A DNA stretch of 7,443 bases from DATKEG01 sp035544515 (GTDB lineage: Bacteria > Acidobacteriota > Vicinamibacteria > Fen-336), in the NCBI GenBank assembly GCA_035544515.1, contig DATKEG010000134.1:1-7443 (forward strand), given 5' to 3'. The translations under genes and the position numbers were made by a program. This document shows positions 1 to 5,476 of the stretch, piece after piece. Every line of letters begins with the position of its first letter. Position 1 is the stretch's first letter. The notes under the pieces are model-generated. The model saw only the letters and a list, made by a program, of their open reading frames with translations, made no database searches and was not told where the DNA came from.

Positions 1-207
1 AAGATTCGAGCAGTCACTTCAACCTCGATGCACAATGTAGCGAGCCCTGTCTGAATTGTCAATAGCAAAGTCCAAGCAGCGGCGGGTGGAGGAAATCGTG
101 ACCGGCACGAGCCGTGAGGGCGACGTCGTCTCGCTTCCTGCATGGAGGAGGGCGGACGGGAGCGCCCAGGCGCGTGAGGAGGACGCGGCGGCCACCCGAT
201 GAGGGCC

Positions 208-235
208 TTGTCGGGCCACCGTAACTGGGGATAAT
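208..235 (+). promoter_or_regulatory. possible sigma-70 promoter directly abutting the hicB-like start
   Basis: TTGTCG at 208-213 (four of six matches to TTGACA) and GATAAT at 230-235 (five of six matches to TATAAT) are separated by 16 bases. Transcription from such a promoter would begin about seven bases after the -10 box, at or next to the ATG at 242. The transcript would then be leaderless or nearly so. The only Shine-Dalgarno-like sequence, GGGGA about ten bases before the ATG, lies inside the -10 region. A match of this quality can occur by chance, so this is tentative. Confidence 0.3.
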
Positions 236-241
236 CCATCC

Positions 242-412
242 ATGCACACGTTCACGCTCGAGTACTGGCAGGACGACGGGTCGTACGTCGGTCGGCTGAA
301 GGAGATGGCCGGCGTCGTGAGCCAGGGGCAGACTCTCGCCGAGCTTGAGGAGAACATCCGGGACGCGTATCAGCTTATGACCGATGCCGAGCCCGATAGC
401 CCTGCTGGATGG
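242..412 (+). pseudogene. HicB-family (UPF0150-like) antitoxin, N-terminal remnant without its own stop
   Basis: The first about 56 residues read as a HicB-like antitoxin fold. A beta strand with the EYW motif (residues 7-9) leads into DDGSYVGRLKE (11-21), then the turn G-V-V-S-Q-G (24-29), then the helix T-L-A-E-L-E-E-N-I-R-D-A (31-42). In the family this domain neutralises a HicA mRNA interferase. No hicA is visible upstream (1-241 has stops in all forward frames) or downstream. After about residue 56 the similarity ends. The frame stays open to 934, but that stretch reads a different gene remnant out of frame and then the antisense of the XRE antitoxin gene, so it is unlikely to be real protein. 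The natural end has probably been lost by deletion or recombination, leaving an orphan antitoxin relic. An alternative is that a short fusion protein is still made. The end coordinate marks where homology fades, not a stop codon. Confidence 0.55.
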
Positions 413-657
413 CCGCGCGGCCGATGGCCTGGGCGAGCGTCCTGCTCGATGCCCTGGAAGCTTTGGGTCCGCACCGCGAGGCATGCGTGCTTGTCGGAGC
501 CCAGGCGATCTATCTGCGGGTCGGCGAAGCGGACCTCGCCGTCGCGCCGTTCACGACGGACGGGGATCTCGTCATTGATCCGCGCCGACTTTCTGACGTG
601 CCGCCCGTCGAACGAGGTGGTCACGACAGCGGATGTCTTTCGCATAAGCTTTCCTAG
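409..657 (+). pseudogene. N-terminal remnant of a nucleotidyltransferase-fold protein
   Basis: This 82-residue frame resembles the N-terminus of a family of roughly 200-300 residue nucleotidyltransferase-like (AbiEii-like) hypothetical proteins. I recognise the segment L-L-D-A-L-E-A-L-G-P-H-R-E-A (12-25), the glycine motif V-G-A-Q-A-I-Y (28-34), and T-T-D-G-D-L (48-53), where the spaced aspartates would be the metal-binding pair. Similarity stops around residue 68 (P-P-V-E-R), and the next 14 residues look unrelated before a TAG. The catalytic domain is therefore truncated and the fragment is almost certainly non-functional. Its ATG lies within the last HicB-like codons in another frame, and there is no clear ribosome binding site. 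Its stop shares the palindrome CTAG (654-657) with the stop of the convergent antitoxin gene. The family assignment rests on motif recall, not a search. Confidence 0.5.
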
Positions 658-959
658 ACACCGCGCAATCGGATCTTCTTGTCTCCAAACGTCGCGAGGA
701 TCTCGACCTCGCCCCCGAGTGCCTCAATGTACCTGCGAAGAGTGGAAACGAGATGGTCTGCTCGCCTTTCCGCCCGCGACAGCTCTCCCTGTGTCATCTC
801 CGTCATGGCTGCGACTTGGTCCTGAGTCTTCCCAAGCAACTCGCGCACTCCCCGCAGGTTCGTTTCAAGAACAATGTCGTCAGCTCGCCGGCGTGCCCGT
901 TCCATCTGGGCAGTGCTCATCTTTCCTTGCTTGATATCGCTCCATCGGCGTGTGCCCAT
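654..959 (-). CDS. higA: HigA-like XRE-family antitoxin
   Basis: This 101-residue protein carries a Cro/C1-type helix-turn-helix over about residues 35-80. It shows the pattern L-R-G-V-R-E-L-L-G-K-T-Q-D-Q-V-A (35-50), the recognition helix T-Q-G-E-L-S-R-A-E (56-64), and then S-T-L-R-R-Y-I-E-A-L-G-G-E-V-E-I (72-87). That last block is very typical of antitoxins paired with Gp49/HigB-type toxins. The short C-terminal strand (F-G-D-K-K-I-R-L) completes the usual family length. Its role would be to bind and neutralise the toxin encoded just upstream and, with it, repress their common promoter. The ATG at 959 is supported by a strong GGAGG (966-970) six bases away. It follows the toxin gene by 52 bases in the same direction, so the two are probably co-transcribed. 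The antitoxin has its own good ribosome binding site, which would favour excess antitoxin. Confidence 0.85.
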   Translation of the reverse strand: MGTRRWSDIKQGKMSTAQMERARRRADDIVLETNLRGVRELLGKTQDQVAAMTEMTQGELSRAERRADHLVSTLRRYIEALGGEVEILATFGDKKIRLRGV

Positions 960-1011
960 ATCTATCCTCCGAAATAACTCTAAGACACCGTCCCATTACG
1001 CTAACTAGGGC

Positions 1012-1371
1012 TTACTTCTCGGCCGGGTCTCGCCCTCCTTCTAGCTCAGTCAAATACTGTCGCCACAACGCTTCAGCCTGCGGAATGAACGTCTCATAGA
1101 ACCCGTTGTCCCCTGTCTTGTCTCCGCCAATCAGCAGCACTGCTTGTCTCTTGGGGTCGAACGCATAGAAGACCCTCAGCGGCCTACCTTTCGACTGAAT
1201 CCGCAACTCCCGCACCGTTGAGCCCTTGATGTCGCTGGAATACGGAAAGCGAAGCGCAACGCCAAGGTCCTCCAGCGCCGTCACCACCGCGAACACGTCA
1301 CTCTGCGTGTTTGCATCAAGGCTGTCGTACCAGGCTCGGAACTCGTCGGTAACCACCACTTCCACAGCCAT
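1012..1371 (-). CDS. higB: HigB-like toxin, RelE/ParE superfamily (Gp49 type)
   Basis: This 119-residue protein matches the usual length of phage-derived Gp49-like HigB toxins, which are ribosome-dependent mRNA endonucleases. Recognisable blocks are V-V-V-T-D-E-F-R-A-W-Y (5-15), L-R-F-P-Y-S-S-D-I-K-G-S (40-51) and R-E-L-R-I-Q-S-K-G-R-P-L-R-V-F-Y-A-F-D-P (54-73). The most diagnostic is A-V-L-L-I-G-G-D-K-T-G (77-87). The basic and aromatic residues of the RelE-type active-site strand (K61, R63, R66, Y69) and K85 are present. No frameshift is seen, so the toxin looks intact. Start choice: the frame is open to GTG at 1446, but that codon lies inside the predicted -10 box and cannot be in the transcript. 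ATG at 1380 and 1371 remain. GGAGG at 1384-1388 is 3 bases from the first and 12 from the second. I chose 1371 because M-A-V-E-V-V-V is the common family N-terminus. Confidence 0.85.
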   Translation of the reverse strand: MAVEVVVTDEFRAWYDSLDANTQSDVFAVVTALEDLGVALRFPYSSDIKGSTVRELRIQSKGRPLRVFYAFDPKRQAVLLIGGDKTGDNGFYETFIPQAEALWRQYLTELEGGRDPAEK

Positions 1372-1443
1372 GTTCGTCATCCGCCTCCAGGATGCAGTAC
1401 GAGCGCCGCCGGACGAACGGCGCGCTTGGACGACCTCGGCTAT

Positions 1444-1464
1444 CACTGAATATAGCCTTCAGTG
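1444..1464. promoter_or_regulatory. inverted repeat, candidate operator of the toxin-antitoxin operon
   Basis: CACTGAA at 1444-1450 and TTCAGTG at 1458-1464 form perfect 7-base arms separated by 7 bases. The repeat covers the -10 box of the toxin promoter and runs into the -35/-10 spacer. This is where XRE-type antitoxins typically bind as dimers to autorepress. The geometry is read directly from the sequence; binding by the HigA-like protein is inferred from family behaviour. Confidence 0.7.
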
Positions 1465-1477
1465 CATATGCTGTCAA
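1449..1477 (-). promoter_or_regulatory. sigma-70 promoter of the higBA operon
   Basis: On the minus strand a perfect TTGACA (-35, at 1472-1477) is followed after exactly 17 bases by TATATT (-10, at 1449-1454, five of six matches). Transcription should start near 1442, giving a leader of about 60-70 bases before the toxin ATG. This is the best promoter match I found in the window. It excludes the upstream GTG at 1446 as the toxin start. Confidence 0.75.
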
Positions 1478-1688
1478 GAGCATGGCCCAACGAGTCCGCG
1501 GTTTTGCGGCGGTCGCCATGAGGCCACGGATCGCCCGAGGGCCGCGGCCGCGCCGCCGCTGCACATGGATCGCGGCTTTCCCGTATGGGCGTAGCACGGG
1601 CCTCTCTTCGACATCCAGCAGCCTGCACCCTATGCGCACCCTGTCGCACTCGTCCGGTTCGGGTATCACCTGTAATCTATTGATTCTT
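1478..1688. other. gene-free stretch between the TA promoter and the tRNA 3' end
   Basis: I see no convincing gene here. Open frames on both strands look like chance products of the base composition, and those reaching the tRNA translate tRNA sequence. The bases just beyond the tRNA CCA end are AT-rich and contain AATC and GATT flanking TATT (1677-1688). No hairpin followed by a T-run is visible as a tRNA terminator. A tRNA-specific integrase gene, often found at this position in genomic islands, is absent. Confidence 0.5.
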
Positions 1689-1763
1689 TGGAGCCGGCGC
1701 TCGGGATTGAACCGAGGACCTGCTGATTACGAATCAGCTGCTCTACCGCTGAGCTACGCCGGC
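1689..1763 (-). tRNA. trnT: tRNA-Thr (anticodon CGT)
   Basis: A complete cloverleaf can be folded by eye. The acceptor stem GCCGGCG/CGCCGGC has 7 perfect pairs. T8-A9 is followed by a D arm GCTC/GAGC with the loop AGCGGTA. The anticodon stem GCTGA/TCAGC encloses the loop TTCGTAA, with CGT at positions 34-36 reading the threonine codon ACG. A 5-base variable loop AGGTC precedes the T arm CTCGG/CCGAG with loop TTCAATC. The discriminator is T, and CCA is encoded in the DNA. ACG is expected to be a common threonine codon at this GC content. All invariant positions look normal, so the gene appears functional. Its 3' side faces the lower-GC accessory segment, which makes it a candidate integration site. 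Confidence 0.97.
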
Positions 1764-1773
1764 TGGGGCGGGG

Positions 1774-1787
1774 TGACGGAAACGTCA
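1774..1787. repeat. short perfect palindrome TGACG-GAAA-CGTCA upstream of the tRNA
   Basis: Five-base arms flank a GAAA centre. The outward extension adds one G-T wobble and one G-C pair. It lies between the tRNA 5' end and the predicted -10 box, touching the expected transcription start. It could be a protein-binding site affecting the tRNA promoter, or a small hairpin in the pre-tRNA leader. Its function is unknown and chance occurrence is possible. Confidence 0.4.
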
Positions 1788-1816
1788 TCGTAGCAGAAGC
1801 GCTTGGGGGGCGCCAA
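1787..1816 (-). promoter_or_regulatory. probable promoter of tRNA-Thr
   Basis: On the minus strand TTGGCG (1811-1816, four of six matches) and TACGAT (1787-1792, four of six) are 18 bases apart. The -10 is preceded by TGC, giving an extended -10 (TGN). Transcription would start near 1780, leaving a leader of about 17 bases before the mature tRNA. The position suits a tRNA promoter, but each box is only a moderate match. Confidence 0.45.
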
Positions 1817-1878
1817 GACGCCGGACGGACGAGCCGCGAGGGAGCCGTCCCGGGGGATGATGGGCGGCGGAACGATTC

Positions 1879-3441
1879 GTGACACCCACGCTCTTGACGC
1901 GCGCGATGCTCGCCTTGATGGCGCTGCTGCTCGTCTCGAGCAGCCTGCACAAGCGCTTCTCCTACGACGAGGTGGACAACCTCGGCTACGGGACGCGTTT
2001 CCTGACGCAGGGGCCGGGTGCGCCCATGAACGGGCAGCGCATGCCGGTCCTGGCGCTCAACGCGCTGCCGTCGGTCGCCGCCGGCTGGAGCGTCGGCCTC
2101 CTGCACCGCAGCGAGTGGCGGCGGATGGTCGTGCGGGCGCCCACCATGGTCTTCGCGCTGCTCCTGGCCTGGCTCGTGGGGCGTTGGGCGAGAGAGCTGT
2201 ACGGGCCCGCCGCGGGGATCCTGGCCCTCGGGTGCTGTGCGTTCAACCCCAACGTCCTCGCGCACGGCAAGCAGGTGACGAGCGACGTGGCCACGGCGTT
2301 CTTCACGGTGGCGGCCGTCTACGGCCTCTGGCGGCTGTGCCGGCAGCCGGGGACGAAGACGTTCGCCCTGGGTGTGCTGGCCACGACGGGAGCGCTCGCG
2401 TCGAAGTTCACGTCCGTGCTGCTCTTCCCCATCCTGCTCGTGCTCGCGCTGATCGATCACACGGCTCGGCCGCGGTCCGCGCGGGCGCCGTTCCGTCGCG
2501 TGGCCCTCGTGGCCGCCGGGTTCGTGGCGAGCGTGATCCTGCTCCTCAACGCCGTCTACCTCTTCGACGGCAGCTTCCGTCCGGCGCGCGAGTACGGCTG
2601 GAAGAGCCGCGCGCTCGCGCCCCTGCGCTCGGTGCCTGTTCCGGTGCCCCTGCCGAAGGTGTTCGCGCTCGGCATCGACTACTCGTACTTCCTGCAGGAG
2701 AACCCGCGGGAGGGCCGCGGCAACAACTACGTCCTGGGAGAGCTGAACCGCGACGGGCGTTGGTACGCGTTTCCGCTGATGCTGCTGCTCAAGACGCCGC
2801 TGGCGTTGTTCGGGCTGCTGGCGCTGGCCGCGCGCGCGCGTTTGCCCGCCGACGACCCTCGCCGTGGCGCGACCGTGTTCCTGCTCCTGCCTTTCGCCGC
2901 GATCCTGGCCTTCTTCAGCCTGTTCGTGGACGCGCAGCTCGGCATCCGCTACGTGCTGCCGGCATTGCCGTTCCTGTTCGTCTTCGCGGGCCGGGCGGCC
3001 GTGCCGCGGCCCGGGCGGTGGCTCCGTGCGGCGCTCCTCACGCTCGCGGCCTGGCACCTGGCGGCCACGTTGTCGTACCACCCGCACTACGTGTCGTATT
3101 TCAACGAGCTGATCGGCCGGCGCATCGACGCCTGGCGCTACCTGGCCGACTCCAACCTCGACTGGGAAGACCGCTCCTGGTTCATCCGCCGGTTCCAGGC
3201 GCGCCATCCCGAGATGCCGCTCGTCCTGGAGCCGGAGCGCCCGGTCGCCGGCTACGTGGTGGTGGGCGCGAACCAGCTCGTCGGCGTCTTCGGTCCGGCC
3301 CGTTACCGCTGGCTGCGCGAGAACTTCGAGCCCATCGCCCACATCGGGTACAGCCACCTGGTCTTTCGCGTGACGCCGGCGCGCCTGGGGGAAGTCATGG
3401 ACGCCGGCGCAGCCACGCCGCCGCCAGCGCCCCCGCCGTGA
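1879..3441 (+). CDS. GT39/PMT-like integral membrane glycosyltransferase (GT-C fold)
   Basis: This 520-residue polytopic protein would transfer a sugar from a polyprenyl-phosphate donor to an acceptor on the outer face of the inner membrane, as ArnT and PMT family enzymes do. A first membrane segment (about 9-23) is followed by the periplasmic acidic pair D30-E31 in Y-D-E, the usual catalytic-loop position. N-P-N-V-L-A-H-G (123-130) with T-S-D (134-136) is a typical motif of bacterial family-39 proteins. About eight to ten hydrophobic segments follow. Near the end H-P-H-Y-V-S-Y-F-N-E-L (401-411) and D-S-N-L-D-W (424-429) match the conserved C-terminal block. The usual G-Q-D after D-W is replaced by E-D-R. 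The GTG start at 1879 has only a weak GGA seven bases upstream; ATG at 1906 is an alternative. The last about 15 residues are Ala/Pro-rich and overlap the convergent YfhO-like gene. Sugar and acceptor are unknown. Confidence 0.85.
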   Translation: MTPTLLTRAMLALMALLLVSSSLHKRFSYDEVDNLGYGTRFLTQGPGAPMNGQRMPVLALNALPSVAAGWSVGLLHRSEWRRMVVRAPTMVFALLLAWLVGRWARELYGPAAGILALGCCAFNPNVLAHGKQVTSDVATAFFTVAAVYGLWRLCRQPGTKTFALGVLATTGALASKFTSVLLFPILLVLALIDHTARPRSARAPFRRVALVAAGFVASVILLLNAVYLFDGSFRPAREYGWKSRALAPLRSVPVPVPLPKVFALGIDYSYFLQENPREGRGNNYVLGELNRDGRWYAFPLMLLLKTPLALFGLLALAARARLPADDPRRGATVFLLLPFAAILAFFSLFVDAQLGIRYVLPALPFLFVFAGRAAVPRPGRWLRAALLTLAAWHLAATLSYHPHYVSYFNELIGRRIDAWRYLADSNLDWEDRSWFIRRFQARHPEMPLVLEPERPVAGYVVVGANQLVGVFGPARYRWLRENFEPIAHIGYSHLVFRVTPARLGEVMDAGAATPPPAPPP

Positions 3442-5476
3442 ACAGGACGGCGCCCGTCCTCAGCGGCCAGGCGGGCCACGCCACCTCGACGCGATGTCTG
3501 CCGGCCGGCACGGGGACGCCGACCACGTGGCCATCCGCGAGGACGACCTCGGCGGGTTGACCGTCGACCGTCGCCCGCCAGGCCTCGAAGTACGATCGCG
3601 ACCACACGAGCAGGCCGGGCGCGTCCGCGATCACCTCCGCGGACAACGCCGTGGTTCGCTCCCGCACGGAAAGAAACCGGCCGGCCGCGAGGCGCACGGG
3701 CGGCGCCGCCCCGCCCAGCGCGTACAGGCGCACGCCGTGCGTGGGACTCAGCACGCGCGAGAGCCGAAAGGGCTCCGGCAGGACGCCGTCCGTGACGACC
3801 AGCGCCACGCCGGAATGGCGCAGCCGCGGCACGCGCTCGGGCCAGGGCAGCGCGTCCAGCTCCTTGCGCACGACGCGATCGGGGTCCGTGTAGCTGCCGT
3901 CGGGATCGCGGTCGAAGGCATACCGCACGCCGGCGAGCGCGCCGCTGATCGCCCATAGCTCCGGCGTGATGCGCCGCATCACCGCGCGCGTGGTGTCCTC
4001 GGCCGGGAGCACCGCCCCGGGCAGGGCGTGGGTGTCCACGGCGATACGCTCGAACACCCGGCCGGCCACCCGCGGCGGGGCGGACAGCGGCCGGTCGAGG
4101 ACGGCCAGGAGCAGCGGCAGGTGGGCCGCCACCAGCGGCGCGGTGAGGACCGCCGGCAGCCAGGCCGCCGGCCTCGGGCGTCTGGAGAAAAAGAGGGCGA
4201 TGGCGGCGGCCACGGCCATGAGCAGGGCGTTGAAGGCCATCCCGTCCGCGTCGAAATGGATCGCCAGCCCCAGCGCGACCGCCGCGAGGACCACGAGCAC
4301 GCCGCCCGAAGCGCGGTTCGGCCGCTCCCCCGCCGCCCACCGGTGCGCGGCATGCGCGACGAGCGGGACGAGGCAGAGCGCGACCACGTACCACCATTTC
4401 ACCGGGAACCGGAGCCGGCCATCCAGGGACAGGAGGGGATAGAGCTTCTTCGCCAGGGGAAGATAGCGCCCGAACGAGAGGACGACCGCGACGAGCGCCG
4501 TCGCATACCAGAGGCGCTCCGCGCCGCGCCAGGGCCGCCCATGGCGCACCAGGAGCGCCAGAGTCGCCAGGCCCAGGTGCAGGGTCCACAGGTACGGCGT
4601 GTGGTTGTCGTGGAACGCGTGGCCGGTGAAGCGGCCCCTCCCGGCGAGGTCGGGACGGCCGAACGGGAACGGGACGGCCTGCTCGACGAAGCGGATGGGA
4701 TGGACCGAGGTCCCGGTGGCGGTCACGAAGGGGTACGACCGCTCCTCGCGGCTCGAGTCGCGGTAGATCTGCGCCGTCAGGAGCACCTGCGGGCCGGCGA
4801 GCAGCGCGCCCAGCGCAAGCGCGCCCGCGACCGCGAGCAGGCCGCGGCGCGAAGGAGCGGCCGCGGTCCGCACCCCGGCGAGCAGGAACGTGAGCAGGGC
4901 CACCACCGGCTCGCCGGCGAACACCTCGAGCGCCGACCACGCGCCCAGCTCCGCCACCGCCGGCCGGACACGCCGCCCTTCGGGTTCGGCGGCACGGCGG
5001 AGCGCCTTCGCGGTGGCGGCGAGCACCCAGGGCGCGACGGCGAGCGCCATGCCGGTGTTGTAGAACTTCCAGGCCGAAACGAACACGCCCGAGAGCGTGA
5101 AGGCGACGGCGGCGGCTTCCGCGGCGCCGCGGCCGTGGCCTTCCGCGCGCGCCCAGCGGCGCGCGCCGGCGTAGGCGAGCAGGGCGGCGAGCGCGAAGTG
5201 CAGGCCGAAGGCCGTGTGCACGGGAAGCACGAGGAAGGCGAGCGTGTCCGGGAAGAAGGTCCCGAAGTTCGGGTTGCCGGCGAGGGGCTGGCCGAACGAG
5301 GCGTACGGGTTGAGGTAGGGGAACTCGCCCTTGCGCAGCAGGTCCACGGTCGCCCACTTGCCCGGCAGGTGCGTCATGGACGCGTCCTGGTAGGTCACGT
5401 TGATCCAGCCGGCGGCCAGCGGCAGCAGCGCCAGGCCCAGGACGACGCGGAGGCCACGCACACCGGCGCTCGTCAT
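3395..5476 (-). CDS. YfhO-like polytopic membrane protein
   Basis: This 693-residue protein resembles the bacterial YfhO family. These large GT-C-like membrane proteins are implicated in glycosylating envelope polymers; in Gram-positives YfhO acts on lipoteichoic acid. After a first membrane segment (about 9-24), the long external loop holds L-N-P-Y-A-S-F-G-Q-P-L-A-G-N-P-N (55-70) and F-F-P-D (74-77), a strong family signature. Further landmarks are A-G-E-P-V-V-A-L-L (187-195), G-P-Q-V-L-L (228-233) and L-R-F-P-V-K-W-W (355-362). About ten hydrophobic segments precede a soluble C-terminal domain (about 465-670). That domain contains A-W-R-A-T-V-D-G-Q-P-A (632-642) and V-P-V-P-A-G-R-H-R-V (629-638 plus 20), the typical closing motif. 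A last membrane segment ends in R-R-R-P. The start overlaps the stop of the preceding gene as ATGA with no separate ribosome site, indicating translational coupling. The 3' end overlaps the convergent glycosyltransferase gene by 47 bp. Substrate is unknown. Confidence 0.85.
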   Translation of the reverse strand: MTSAGVRGLRVVLGLALLPLAAGWINVTYQDASMTHLPGKWATVDLLRKGEFPYLNPYASFGQPLAGNPNFGTFFPDTLAFLVLPVHTAFGLHFALAALLAYAGARRWARAEGHGRGAAEAAAVAFTLSGVFVSAWKFYNTGMALAVAPWVLAATAKALRRAAEPEGRRVRPAVAELGAWSALEVFAGEPVVALLTFLLAGVRTAAAPSRRGLLAVAGALALGALLAGPQVLLTAQIYRDSSREERSYPFVTATGTSVHPIRFVEQAVPFPFGRPDLAGRGRFTGHAFHDNHTPYLWTLHLGLATLALLVRHGRPWRGAERLWYATALVAVVLSFGRYLPLAKKLYPLLSLDGRLRFPVKWWYVVALCLVPLVAHAAHRWAAGERPNRASGGVLVVLAAVALGLAIHFDADGMAFNALLMAVAAAIALFFSRRPRPAAWLPAVLTAPLVAAHLPLLLAVLDRPLSAPPRVAGRVFERIAVDTHALPGAVLPAEDTTRAVMRRITPELWAISGALAGVRYAFDRDPDGSYTDPDRVVRKELDALPWPERVPRLRHSGVALVVTDGVLPEPFRLSRVLSPTHGVRLYALGGAAPPVRLAAGRFLSVRERTTALSAEVIADAPGLLVWSRSYFEAWRATVDGQPAEVVLADGHVVGVPVPAGRHRVEVAWPAWPLRTGAVLFTAGALAAAWLRRRP

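Noticed and set aside
1..241. A hicA toxin gene upstream of the HicB-like fragment
   Set aside because: All three forward frames contain stops within about 65 bases of the left edge, and no HicA-like residues (K-G-S-H, G-T-L-R-S-I) are visible.
413..934. C-terminal continuation of the HicB-like frame
   Set aside because: It reads the nucleotidyltransferase remnant out of frame and then antisense to the XRE antitoxin gene; composition is Arg/Ser/Pro-rich with no domain-like pattern.
1372..1446. Longer toxin reading frame starting with GTG at 1446
   Set aside because: The start codon would lie inside the -10 box of the promoter, upstream of the expected transcription start, and the added residues do not match the family.
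1478..1688. Integrase gene or second att repeat next to the tRNA
   Set aside because: No tyrosine-recombinase motif is seen, and I found no second copy of the tRNA 3' end within the window.
1666..3357. Long minus-strand open frame opposite the GT39-like gene
   Set aside because: It is very rich in Arg, Gln, Glu, His and Pro without hydrophobic segments, and its end translates the tRNA. This is a typical antisense shadow in high-GC DNA.
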